Shown: one piece after another, positions 1-6,821 of the stretch | Layout: each line of letters begins with the position of its first letter | Position numbering within the stretch: the first letter of the stretch is position 1 | Assembly: GCA_900319225.1 (NCBI GenBank) | Contig: ONNV01000007.1 | Span: forward strand, 62,001 to 126,000 | DNA length: 64,000 bases | Direction of reading: 5' to 3' | From: an uncultured Prevotellaceae bacterium | GTDB taxonomy: Bacteria; Bacteroidota; Bacteroidia; Bacteroidales; Bacteroidaceae | Notes under the pieces: generated by a model | Told to the model about the DNA's origin: nothing | What the model saw: the letters and a program-made list of their open reading frames with translations, nothing else | The model's database searches: none | Program-made: the position numbers and the translations under genes

Positions 1-2
1 CC

Positions 3-233
3 TATATAAAAGCATTCAACCGTAAGATCATACCCACCATGCTTACAATCCTGAGTACTGTACTGGGTCTGATCCCGTTCCTGTTTGACGGTCGTGACAG
101 CCAGTTCTGGTTCAGTTTTGCCATCGGCGTAATGAGTGGCATGCTGTTCTCGGTAGTGGCCATTGTCTTTGTGATGCCGGTATTCTTCCCGGTAGGAAAG
201 AGTAAAGTACCGGATCTGGGTAAAGAACCATAA
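3..233 (+). CDS. RND efflux transporter permease, C-terminal end (partial)
   Basis: The reading frame is open from the left edge (frame of base 3) to a stop at 231-233, so the start lies outside the window. The 76 visible residues begin YIKAFNRKIIPTMLTILSTV, which matches the conserved stretch before the last two membrane helices of AcrB/HAE1-type RND pumps. Two hydrophobic helices follow (roughly residues 13-30 and 40-63), then a short hydrophilic tail. In this family the protein is the inner-membrane, proton-driven pump of a tripartite drug or metal exporter. Substrate cannot be inferred from this end. An intrinsic terminator follows directly. Confidence 0.75.
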   Translation, partial: YIKAFNRKIIPTMLTILSTVLGLIPFLFDGRDSQFWFSFAIGVMSGMLFSVVAIVFVMPVFFPVGKSKVPDLGKEP

Positions 234-260
234 AGATGATTTTATAGTGTAATAATATGA

Positions 261-289
261 AAAGGAGGTCATTAAGGCCTCCTTTTTTT
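261..289 (+). terminator. Intrinsic terminator after the RND pump gene
   Basis: AAAGGAGG (261-268) pairs with CCTCCTTT (278-285) around a 9-nt loop and runs into a T tract. It closes the upstream operon. Confidence 0.8.
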
Positions 290-304
290 GTTGCCGGTTT
301 AAAA

Positions 305-360
305 GCAACAGAATTGCAGCGCCCTAAACTTGCCTTATGATAGCCGCTCATATACTTTTG
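305..360 (+). promoter_or_regulatory. Promoter with upstream GCAA-N5-TTGC dyad
   Basis: A Bacteroidetes-type promoter is visible: TTG at 330-332, 20 nt, then TACTTTTG at 353-360. Starting 48 nt before the -7 box is the dyad GCAACAGAATTGC (305-317), followed by AGCGCC. The same dyad and continuation occur at 2851-2869, again 48 nt before a TACTTTTG box. This suggests a shared operator or a duplicated promoter for the genes at 436 and 2930. Confidence 0.6.
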
Positions 361-435
361 TCACAAATTTAAAAAACAGGAGACGCATTTTCTGTATTTA
401 AACGTTTTGATTTCAGACAACCAATTAATGATAGT

Positions 436-1140
436 ATGAATAGGAAACTCTTTGTTTTAAGCCTTACGGCAATCTGTTTATCCCTGACGTCATTGGATGC
501 GCAGGATCTTAATCCTGATCAGGGAAACTTTGTGGAACAGATTGAGCGCTTGAGTTCACAGGCGGGAGGCCTGCATAATCTTATGAAGCAGATGAATGAA
601 GATAGGCGCAAGCCTATAGATGAAGCCCCTGTAAAAGGAGGCAGAGTGAACGGTTTTATCCTGGACAGTGAGGGTAATCCCATAAAATTCAGGGATGTCA
701 AGGCATGTGAGCGTGACATAGTGGGCCGGGCCGTGATGGAGTGGTACGCATCAGATGACGGGTTCTTTGATATGCTGCAGGTTACAGATACCAATAATAA
801 GATATCATTTGAGGCCGAGGGTTATGAGACCCAGACATTGCCGTTTGACCGCGGAACATATCAGATCAGGCTCAAACCAGCTGCCTGCACCCTTAAGCCC
901 GGCGATGTGATAAGCGGCCGCGTAATATTGGGTAACTGGGCCAATGCCGGTGGCATATCGGTCCAGGAGATAGATGCGGACGGCAAGGTGGTGGCCGGCA
1001 CAAAAACAGAGAATGGTGAATTCAAACTTACAATAGTAAAGCCCGGCAATACGCTGAGGGTTTCTATGGAAGGTTATAACACTTTCAGCACTCCCATTGA
1101 TATTTCTAAATACACTCTTGGACTTGAAAAAATTAAATGA
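436..1140 (+). CDS. Secreted protein with two carboxypeptidase-regulatory-like domains
   Basis: 234 residues. An N-terminal signal peptide (residues 1-22, cut after LDAQ or SLDA) implies export. After a linker of about 50 residues there are two beta-sandwich-like repeats: residues about 68-150 (GFILDSEGNPIKF, later FEAEGYETQTLPF) and about 155-234 (GDVISGRVILGN, later VSMEGYNTFSTPI). The pattern of G-x-V/I at the start, D-x-x-G-N/K-x-V in the middle and E-G-Y near the end is typical of CarboxypepD_reg-like modules in Bacteroidetes surface proteins. No catalytic domain is seen. The stop overlaps the next start (ATGA), so both genes are probably co-translated. The function is unknown; a structural or adhesion role is a guess. 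Confidence 0.65.
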   Translation: MNRKLFVLSLTAICLSLTSLDAQDLNPDQGNFVEQIERLSSQAGGLHNLMKQMNEDRRKPIDEAPVKGGRVNGFILDSEGNPIKFRDVKACERDIVGRAVMEWYASDDGFFDMLQVTDTNNKISFEAEGYETQTLPFDRGTYQIRLKPAACTLKPGDVISGRVILGNWANAGGISVQEIDADGKVVAGTKTENGEFKLTIVKPGNTLRVSMEGYNTFSTPIDISKYTLGLEKIK

Positions 1141-1892
1141 TTATGAAACAGAATTTTAAGATGGCTGTATTCAGCCTTATGTTTGCACTGGCAATGCCGG
1201 TAATGGCACAGGGAACGGAAGATTATTTAAAACCTTGTGACAAACCTCTACCTCAATTCACTTTGAAAGCGGTTGGAAATCTGAACGATCCGGATTTCAT
1301 GAATCAGTTGACCGCTCAAATGAACGCTCCCAGATCCAATGACATAGTATGTTGGAGCACAAAGGTAGAGCCGTCTTTCTCAGAGAGTTATGAGATACAG
1401 TGTGTCTGCAACTCTGATTCAAAGAAGTGCCGTCTTGAGCTTAAGATTCAGAACCAGCAGGAGCCTCATGTCCTTGAAATAGATGAGGAGCTGGCTTATC
1501 AGATGCGTACTCTTATTGATGCAGCGGTATATTCGGCCACAAACCTGCCTTCAAAGCAATCGGTGCAGCAAAAGCTTGACATATTAAAGACAGGTGAGGG
1601 TGCCGATTTTATGGCTATAGGTACTGATGGTACGACTTTCCGTTTCTTTAACCGACAGTATGGAGCAAAATGCTGGTCTCCCAGAGGAGGCAATAACGGT
1701 GCGTTGGTTGCAATAGGACAGGATTTATACAATGCCATCGCTTACAAGGATGCTGACAAGATCAACTCCAAGCTTGCCGACATAAAGAGCCTTGCCAGGA
1801 AATATGCGTCTCTGCTTGATGATCCCTACAAGGAGTATCTGCTGCTAAGGATTGACAAGAAACCCCAGAACTGGTGGTGGTCAGAAATCTGA
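1137..1892 (+). CDS. Secreted protein of unknown function
   Basis: 251 residues. The start at 1137 overlaps the upstream stop by four bases; a second ATG at 1143 would give the same signal peptide (ending about VMAQ). The mature part has three to five Cys residues, including CVCNSDSKKC near residue 90, which could form disulfides. No known domain is recognised. Translational coupling to the carboxypeptidase-regulatory-like protein suggests that the two work together outside the cytoplasm. An intrinsic terminator follows, so the two genes form a complete bicistronic unit under the promoter at 330-360. Confidence 0.6.
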   Translation: MIMKQNFKMAVFSLMFALAMPVMAQGTEDYLKPCDKPLPQFTLKAVGNLNDPDFMNQLTAQMNAPRSNDIVCWSTKVEPSFSESYEIQCVCNSDSKKCRLELKIQNQQEPHVLEIDEELAYQMRTLIDAAVYSATNLPSKQSVQQKLDILKTGEGADFMAIGTDGTTFRFFNRQYGAKCWSPRGGNNGALVAIGQDLYNAIAYKDADKINSKLADIKSLARKYASLLDDPYKEYLLLRIDKKPQNWWWSEI

Positions 1893-1901
1893 TTTATACG
1901 G

Positions 1902-1935
1902 AAAATGCGTCTTTAACTGAAGACGCATTTTTCAT
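1902..1935 (+). terminator. Intrinsic terminator
   Basis: AAAATGCGTCTT (1902-1913) pairs perfectly with AAGACGCATTTT (1920-1931), and T residues follow. It ends the 436-1892 operon. Confidence 0.85.
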
Positions 1936-1979
1936 ATAATGGAGTTTAGATAGCAAACAACCTACAGAATAATTGCAGT

Positions 1980-2606
1980 ATGAGAGTAAGAGTCCTTTTG
2001 CTTGCATTGATATCCGTCATGGCTTCTTCCTGCAGGACTGTAAAGGTTCAACAGGAACAGAGTAATTCCCCTGTGAGCCTTAAAGAATTATCGGCCGATA
2101 TGATTGCAAAGGTCAAGGCCTATGATAGAGACGATTACTATAAATTAGAGAAAGGGGAGTATGTCATTGAGATTGAGCCGATATCTGATGAAGGCGGCGC
2201 AATGCCTGAATACAAAGAATATCCTGATGGCGTAAGAACCAGCATAATACCTGCGGGTACAACAGTAAAAGAGTTACTCTCATTGTTGCCCGATGTTGAA
2301 ACAGACAAAGACGGAAACCTTATTACCAAAAACGGAAAAGAGGTTGTTACCAGCATAGTTTTTGAGGACCAGCTATTATATCCCCATAACAACAATCCCA
2401 TATATACGGATGATTATAAACTGGAAAAGGGGATTCTGCATGTCCAGATAATAAATCAGGAATATTTCAAGGAGAGATCATGGTCTCCATTCCCCGGAGA
2501 CCCCACTGAAGGTACAGCCAGAATAAGGATCAACTACTATCCCGGCAGGGGAGCAACATCCATCATCCGTCACAATCCCGGCGATCAACGCCAAACCGGA
2601 TTGTAA
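1980..2606 (+). CDS. Lipoprotein of unknown function
   Basis: 208 residues. The N-terminus MRVRVLLLALISVMASSC is a lipoprotein signal with the acylated Cys at position 18, so the protein should be anchored in the outer or inner membrane. The body is acidic with no recognised domain. The phrase FKERSWSPFPGDPTEGTARIR near the C-terminus is reminiscent of small Bacteroidetes surface proteins but gives no function. It is monocistronic: there is a terminator upstream and a repeat-filled gap downstream. Confidence 0.6.
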   Translation: MRVRVLLLALISVMASSCRTVKVQQEQSNSPVSLKELSADMIAKVKAYDRDDYYKLEKGEYVIEIEPISDEGGAMPEYKEYPDGVRTSIIPAGTTVKELLSLLPDVETDKDGNLITKNGKEVVTSIVFEDQLLYPHNNNPIYTDDYKLEKGILHVQIINQEYFKERSWSPFPGDPTEGTARIRINYYPGRGATSIIRHNPGDQRQTGL

Positions 2607-2620
2607 CCACGCAGCTTCAA

Positions 2621-2762
2621 GCGTATTGGGGCGAAGCGAGTATGCGAGCGAGAGCGGCCGGGTAGGCCGCCCTGTTCGCTGTGGCGAACTAAAAAAAGGT
2701 ATTATTCGACCCCGGCCTGGGCACGAAAAAGGGAGGTCTGAGAACCTCCCTTTTTCGTACCC
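2621..2762 (+). repeat. Modular palindromic intergenic element, copy 1
   Basis: The stretch from GCGTATTGGGGCGAAGCGAG (2621 on) to the TAAAAAAAGG at 2690-2699 is almost identical to 3751-3830. It contains a hairpin GTTCGC-tgtg-GCGAAC at 2674-2689. A 19-bp stem with one mismatch follows (2719-2737 with 2744-2762, loop CTGAGA). The matching element at 3.75 kb has a stem of the same length but different sequence. The ORF across this segment is a repeat artefact. Confidence 0.75.
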
Positions 2763-2850
2763 CGAAGGATCCCTGTTTTCGAACCAGACTTATAGAAGAG
2801 CTGGATGTACTGTGCAGGCTGGCAGCGAAGTATAAGGCCGTAAAGTGATT

Positions 2851-2906
2851 GCAACAGTTTTGCAGCGCCTAATGCTTGGGGTTTGTTGATTTGACAATTA
2901 CTTTTG
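2851..2906 (+). promoter_or_regulatory. Promoter with upstream GCAA-N5-TTGC dyad, second copy
   Basis: The dyad GCAACAGTTTTGC (2851-2863) is followed by AGCGCC, a TTG at 2876-2878, 20 nt, then TACTTTTG (2899-2906). Layout and spacing equal those at 305-360, while the sequence between the motifs is diverged. Confidence 0.6.
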
Positions 2907-2929
2907 CTTGCAGATAAGCGAACGCAGTT

Positions 2930-3739
2930 ATGAAAATACGCAGAATAAAGGTTTTGTTGGCCAAGGGATGGTGTAAGGTGGTTTGCTTTGTGTCATTCTC
3001 ATTATTGTCAATTGTTTGCAATCATGCATCGGCCCAGAAGGCAGGTGATATGATAAGCGGTGTTGCTGGTGTAAAAATTGATACGGTTCTTATGTCAATA
3101 GATGAAGCCATAGAGGAATTAGAGCGCATACCTGGTTATGGTATGGTATTTGATGATGAGGCATCATTTGTTAATACTAAATTTGAGAACGGTTATGGGT
3201 ATGTTGACCTGGGCCTGAGTGTCAAGTGGGCCATGTGTAATGTGGGGGCCGAAAGGCCTGAGGAATATGGTGATTATTTTGCCTGGGGTGAGGTTGAAAC
3301 AAAAGAGTCTTATGAGCCCAATAATTACAAATTTGTTAATGGTGGTAGCGCAGTAAACGATAAGAACACTCTGGATATAGAGAACGATGTGGCTCACAAG
3401 GAGTGGGGTGGAAAATGGCGTATGCCGTCCAGAGAAGAGTTTGATGAACTCATACAGAATTGTACTTGGACATGGACAACACAGAAAGGTGTGAATGGTT
3501 TTTTGGTTACCAGCAATAAGCCTGGATATACAGACCGCTCAATATTCCTCCCGGCAGCAGGGCTACGCAGTCTCTCTGAACTGAGGCTCTCAGGTAACAT
3601 CGGTTTCTACTGGACTACAACTCCCAGTGAACATTTTGCTGAAAGCGCATGCTTTCTGTATATTACTCCTGGTTTTAAAAGTTTGTATGAAAGTGCAGCC
3701 CGTAACCAAGCTCATACTGTCCGTCCCGTCTGCCCGTAA
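2930..3739 (+). CDS. Secreted FISUMP-type domain protein
   Basis: 269 residues with a long N-region signal peptide (cut near ASAQ, residue 36). Residues about 83-268 carry the pattern of the Fibrobacter major paralogous (FISUMP) domain common in Prevotella and Bacteroides: YVDLGLSVKWAMCNVGA, then GDYFAWGEVE, WGGKWRMPSREEFDEL, FLPAAGLR, FYWTTTPSE and a final VRPVCP. These modules are usually surface-exposed and of unknown activity. Residues 50-80 (SIDEAIEELERIPGYGMVFD) faintly resemble an STN motif, but this is weak. The gene shares its promoter architecture with the 436-1892 operon, suggesting joint regulation. Confidence 0.7.
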   Translation: MKIRRIKVLLAKGWCKVVCFVSFSLLSIVCNHASAQKAGDMISGVAGVKIDTVLMSIDEAIEELERIPGYGMVFDDEASFVNTKFENGYGYVDLGLSVKWAMCNVGAERPEEYGDYFAWGEVETKESYEPNNYKFVNGGSAVNDKNTLDIENDVAHKEWGGKWRMPSREEFDELIQNCTWTWTTQKGVNGFLVTSNKPGYTDRSIFLPAAGLRSLSELRLSGNIGFYWTTTPSEHFAESACFLYITPGFKSLYESAARNQAHTVRPVCP

Positions 3740-3750
3740 CCCGCGATATT

Positions 3751-3897
3751 ACGTATTGGGGCGAAGCGAGTATGCGAGCGAGAGCGGTCCCGGAGGGCCG
3801 CCCTGTTCGCTGTGGCGAACTAAAAAAAGGAACAGGTTCGGCCCCGGCCTGGGTACAGGAAAAGGCAAGCGTTAAGCCTGCCTTTTCCTGTACCCAG
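3751..3897 (+). repeat. Modular palindromic intergenic element, copy 2
   Basis: Bases 3752-3830 match 2622-2699, including the GTTCGC-tgtg-GCGAAC hairpin and TAAAAAAAGG. They are followed by a perfect 19-bp stem (3849-3867 with 3879-3897). The right arm of this stem includes the 3' acceptor strand of tRNA-Leu (minus strand). The hairpin may therefore also act as the tRNA terminator. Confidence 0.75.
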
Positions 3898-3972
3898 AGC
3901 CGGGGTCGAACCGGCACGGGTTGCCCCACTGGTGTTTGAGACCAGCGCGTCTACCGATTCCGCCATCTGGGC
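3891..3972 (-). tRNA. tRNA-Leu (anticodon CAA)
   Basis: Read on the minus strand from 3972: acceptor GCCCAGA pairs with TCTGGGT (G1-U72 wobble, as in other bacterial tRNA-Leu). The anticodon stem CTGGT/ACCAG encloses the loop CTCAAAC, giving anticodon CAA. A variable arm follows, then T-arm GCCGG-TTCGACC-CCGGC and discriminator A at 3891. CCA is not encoded. A TACCTTCG box on the minus strand (3991-3998) could be its -7 element. Confidence 0.93.
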
Positions 3973-4069
3973 TTGGTACTGAAACCGCCGCGAAGGTACA
4001 ACAAATTGATGAAACTTACAGATAGACTGCCGAATTTTTTAGAATGCCTCCATTTTGTGCCGGTATTGC

Positions 4070-4099
4070 TTGTTTTAATGGAAATATGATATAACTTCG
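4070..4099 (+). promoter_or_regulatory. Promoter of the manC-nhaC unit
   Basis: TTG at 4070-4072, 19 nt, then TAACTTCG at 4092-4099, close to the Bacteroidetes consensus. It lies about 50 nt before the start codon. Confidence 0.45.
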
Positions 4100-4150
4100 T
4101 AGCAGACTATCTTTTAATGACAGTTCATTACCAACACCAATATAGATACT

Positions 4151-5239
4151 ATGTTAGGATCAGACAATTTCTGCGTTGTGCTGGCTGGTGGTTTCGGCAC
4201 CAGACTGTGGCCCTTGAGCCGTAAGGGCATGCCCAAGCAGTTCCTTGATTTCAATAATAACGGACGTACACTCCTTAAGGAGACTGTTGAGAGAATGAGA
4301 AGCATTTTCCCCGAGGAGAACATAATAGTTTCAACAAATCTGGATTTCTATGAGGATGTGTGCAATCAGCTGCCGGACTTGAATCCGCTGCAGGTGTTGC
4401 GTGAGCCGGTAATGAAAGGTACTGCACCCAGCATCACGCTTGCTGCATACCATATCCGCGATATCAATCCTAATGCGAATATCCTGGTGGTTCCATCGGA
4501 CCTCGTTATAAAGGATGAGAAGCCTTATATCGATGTCATTGAGCGCGGTATGTCTTTTGTAGCCGATAATGACCGCATTCTGACTGTAGGAATCAAACCT
4601 ACACGGCCCGAGACCAGGTTCGGCTATATCCAAATGGATGAGAAGGTGGCCGATGGCATATACAGCGTTCGTACGTTTACCGAGAAACCTGAGGAGTCTT
4701 TTGCCAAGGTGTTCGTGGACAGCGGTGAGTTCTACTGGAACTCCGGTATCCTTATGTGGAACGTCAACACCTACATTGAGATAGCCAAGACCTATCTGCC
4801 GGATATGATATCGCAGTTTAACCGCATTTATGATACCAAGCACAACCGCGACGAGCGTCGCAGCCTGCTCTACTCGGTCTATGAGGCGTTCCCCCGCATA
4901 TCAATAGACTACGGTATCCTGGAAAAGACCGATAAGGTTTGCATGACCATAGGTGATTTCAGCTGGAACGATATAGAGAGCTGGGACCTGCTCTATGATT
5001 ACTGCGCCAAGGATGATCAGGGCAATGTGCTGGGTATGTACAATTATCAGGTTTATGACTGCCATAACAGCATGTTCCTGTGCAACAAGGAGAAGAAGCT
5101 TGTGGTTATTGATGACCTGAGTGATTTCCTTGTGGTTGATACAGATGATGTGCTGGTCATATGCCGCCGCAATAATGAGACGGACTTTAAACGCTACATA
5201 AATGACGCCATGCTCAAGTATGGTGAAAAATACTCCTGA
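4151..5239 (+). CDS. manC: Mannose-1-phosphate guanylyltransferase
   Basis: 362 residues, the usual length for the single-domain Bacteroidetes enzyme. It makes GDP-mannose from GTP and mannose-1-phosphate in the cytoplasm, feeding glycan, O-antigen and GDP-fucose synthesis. The nucleotidyltransferase signature VVLAGGFGTRLWPLSRKGMP is at residues about 9-28, followed by KQF. VVPSDLVIKD holds the metal-binding Asp region, FTEKPEESF is the sugar-phosphate binding motif, and FYWNSGILMWN is typical. No C-terminal phosphomannose isomerase domain is present. The stop codon overlaps the start of the next gene by one base, so translation may be coupled. Confidence 0.88.
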   Translation: MLGSDNFCVVLAGGFGTRLWPLSRKGMPKQFLDFNNNGRTLLKETVERMRSIFPEENIIVSTNLDFYEDVCNQLPDLNPLQVLREPVMKGTAPSITLAAYHIRDINPNANILVVPSDLVIKDEKPYIDVIERGMSFVADNDRILTVGIKPTRPETRFGYIQMDEKVADGIYSVRTFTEKPEESFAKVFVDSGEFYWNSGILMWNVNTYIEIAKTYLPDMISQFNRIYDTKHNRDERRSLLYSVYEAFPRISIDYGILEKTDKVCMTIGDFSWNDIESWDLLYDYCAKDDQGNVLGMYNYQVYDCHNSMFLCNKEKKLVVIDDLSDFLVVDTDDVLVICRRNNETDFKRYINDAMLKYGEKYS

Positions 5240-6516
5240 TGAGCAAAGAACATAGTAAGATGCCGGGGTTTCTGGCCTTGAGCCCCCTGGTGGTTTTTCT
5301 GGTAGTTTATCTGGTTTCATCACTGCTGGCAGGTGATTTCTATAAAGTCCCTGTATCGGCAGCATTCCTGCTGGCATCGGTCTATGCTGTGGGTATCACT
5401 CGCGGCAAACTGATTGACAGAGTCAACATTTTCTCGCAGAGCGCCGGTCATTGGAACATCATGCTCATGGTGTGGATTTTCATGTTGGCGGGTGCGTTTG
5501 CCGGATCGGCCAAGGAGATAGGATCAATAGAGGCTACTGTCAATTTTACGCTCAGCATAGTGCCTGTCAAGGCTCTGCTGGCAGGATTGTTCCTGACAAG
5601 CTGTTTCGTGTCACTTGCCATAGGTACAAGTGTGGGTACGATTGTTGCGCTTGTCCCTATTGCCAACGGTATTGCCGCGGAGACCGGAATGAGCCAGGCC
5701 ATGATGGCTGCCCTTATTGTGGGCGGTTCATTTTTTGGTGATAACCTGTCATTCATATCCGATACCACCATAGCCGCCACCCGTGCAGTAGGATGTGCCA
5801 TGAAGGATAAGTTCAAGGCCAATTTCATCATTGTGCTGCCTGCGGTGCTGGTTGTTGCCGGTATTTATATCTATCAGGGACTGCACCTGAACGTTGAACC
5901 CGATACAGGTTCCATTGAGTGGCTCAAGCTGATACCCTATATTGCAGTCATATTGCTCTCGCTTATCGGTCTTGATGTGACCATGGTCCTGTTCATGGGT
6001 ATTGTGCTGAATGCTATCATAGGCTTCTGCACAGGATGTCTGGACTGGTATTCTCTGCTTGGGGCCATCGGCAGCGGAATTGGCGGAATGGGTGACCTCA
6101 TTATCGTAACCCTGATGGCCGGCGGAATGCTGGGCCTGATACGCCATAACGGCGGACTGGAGTACATCATGAACGGAATTGTACGTCATGTACGCGGCCG
6201 CAGGGGGGCGGAGTTGGGCATAGGACTGCTTACCGGCCTGTCAAATCTGTGCACAGCGAACAATACGATTGCAATCATTACGGTGGGTGGCATCGTGAAT
6301 GACATATCTGATAAGTATGGAATCCCCAAACGCCGTGCGGCCAGCCTGATGGATATATTCAGCTGCTTTGTCCAGGGTATCATCCCTTATGGAGCACAGT
6401 TGCTCATGGCTACCGGTCTGACCGGTCTTGCCGCCACGCAGATAATACCTTATCTCTATTATCCGTTTGCTGTCGGCATCTGTGTAACTCTCTCCATTAT
6501 CTTCCGTAGGAAATAA
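5239..6516 (+). CDS. NhaC-family Na+/H+ antiporter
   Basis: 425 residues with about ten to eleven hydrophobic segments, so it is an inner-membrane protein. Family-typical stretches are SLAIGTSVGTIVALVPIANG, GGSFFGDNLSFISDTTIAAT and a late LCTANNTIAIITVGGIVNDI. The FGDNLSFISDTT motif is the conserved core of NhaC-like exchangers, which move Na+ (sometimes with a dicarboxylate or amino acid such as malate/lactate or Met) against H+. It is coupled to the guanylyltransferase gene by a one-base overlap, with no obvious metabolic link. The exact substrate cannot be told from sequence. Confidence 0.82.
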   Translation: MSKEHSKMPGFLALSPLVVFLVVYLVSSLLAGDFYKVPVSAAFLLASVYAVGITRGKLIDRVNIFSQSAGHWNIMLMVWIFMLAGAFAGSAKEIGSIEATVNFTLSIVPVKALLAGLFLTSCFVSLAIGTSVGTIVALVPIANGIAAETGMSQAMMAALIVGGSFFGDNLSFISDTTIAATRAVGCAMKDKFKANFIIVLPAVLVVAGIYIYQGLHLNVEPDTGSIEWLKLIPYIAVILLSLIGLDVTMVLFMGIVLNAIIGFCTGCLDWYSLLGAIGSGIGGMGDLIIVTLMAGGMLGLIRHNGGLEYIMNGIVRHVRGRRGAELGIGLLTGLSNLCTANNTIAIITVGGIVNDISDKYGIPKRRAASLMDIFSCFVQGIIPYGAQLLMATGLTGLAATQIIPYLYYPFAVGICVTLSIIFRRK

Positions 6517-6544
6517 TACAATAGGTTCAAGTCCATAAAACAAA

Positions 6545-6570
6545 ATCAGTTCCAATTTCTTGGAACTGAC
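6545..6570 (-). terminator. Terminator of tRNA-Asn (minus strand)
   Basis: TCAGTTCCAA and TTGGAACTGA pair around a 4-nt loop (6547-6570). On the minus strand the hairpin is followed by TTTTGTTTT, so it reads as a terminator for the tRNA. It may also stop transcripts arriving from the antiporter gene. Confidence 0.65.
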
Positions 6571-6573
6571 CAG

Positions 6574-6647
6574 CGCTCCTTCTAGGACTTGAACCTAGGA
6601 CCCCCTGATTAACAGTCAGATGCTCTAACCAACTGAGCTAAAGAAGC
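6574..6647 (-). tRNA. tRNA-Asn (anticodon GTT)
   Basis: Read on the minus strand from 6647: acceptor GCTTCTT pairs with AAGGAGC. The D arm is GCTC...GAGC, and the anticodon arm TCTGA-CTGTTAA-TCAGG gives GTT. The T arm is CTAGG-TTCAAGT-CCTAG and the discriminator is G. CCA is not encoded. Confidence 0.95.
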
Positions 6648-6689
6648 ATTTTTGATGCTGTTTGGAGCGTTCTGCTCTCAAACGCGGTG

Positions 6690-6719
6690 CAAATTTACCG
6701 CCTTTTTTGGAATATCCAA
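6690..6719 (-). promoter_or_regulatory. Promoter of tRNA-Asn (minus strand)
   Basis: Minus-strand TTG (6717-6719), 19 nt, then TAAATTTG (6690-6697), about 43 nt before the tRNA 5' end. Confidence 0.55.
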
Positions 6720-6821
6720 CATCTGCGGGCAAAAAAATCTGTCAGAAAGCTAAAAATTCGGCTGGATTGCCAAAAATGTATATCTTCGCAGACATGAATC
6801 AGACTATTGAATTCAATTGAT

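Larger units (their letters stand above)
2607..2929. other. Gap of 323 bases: repeat element and promoter
   Basis: No credible gene. It holds the palindromic element (2621-2762), about 85 bases with nothing recognised, and the dyad plus promoter for the gene at 2930. Confidence 0.7.

Noticed and set aside
2626-2835. 69-codon plus-strand ORF
   Set aside because: Its N-terminal peptide is shared with the ORF at 3627-3875 only because both lie on the same palindromic repeat; no coding signal.
2750-2850. Possible second tRNA after the first repeat, because TTCGAA appears in a T-loop-like context
   Set aside because: No acceptor or anticodon stems can be formed around it on either strand.
3627-3875. 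82-codon plus-strand ORF
   Set aside because: Overlaps the end of the FISUMP gene in another frame and continues into the repeat element.
6807-6821. TTG start for the S41 protease
   Set aside because: The ATG at 6822 gives a normal signal peptide; the extra five codons do not.
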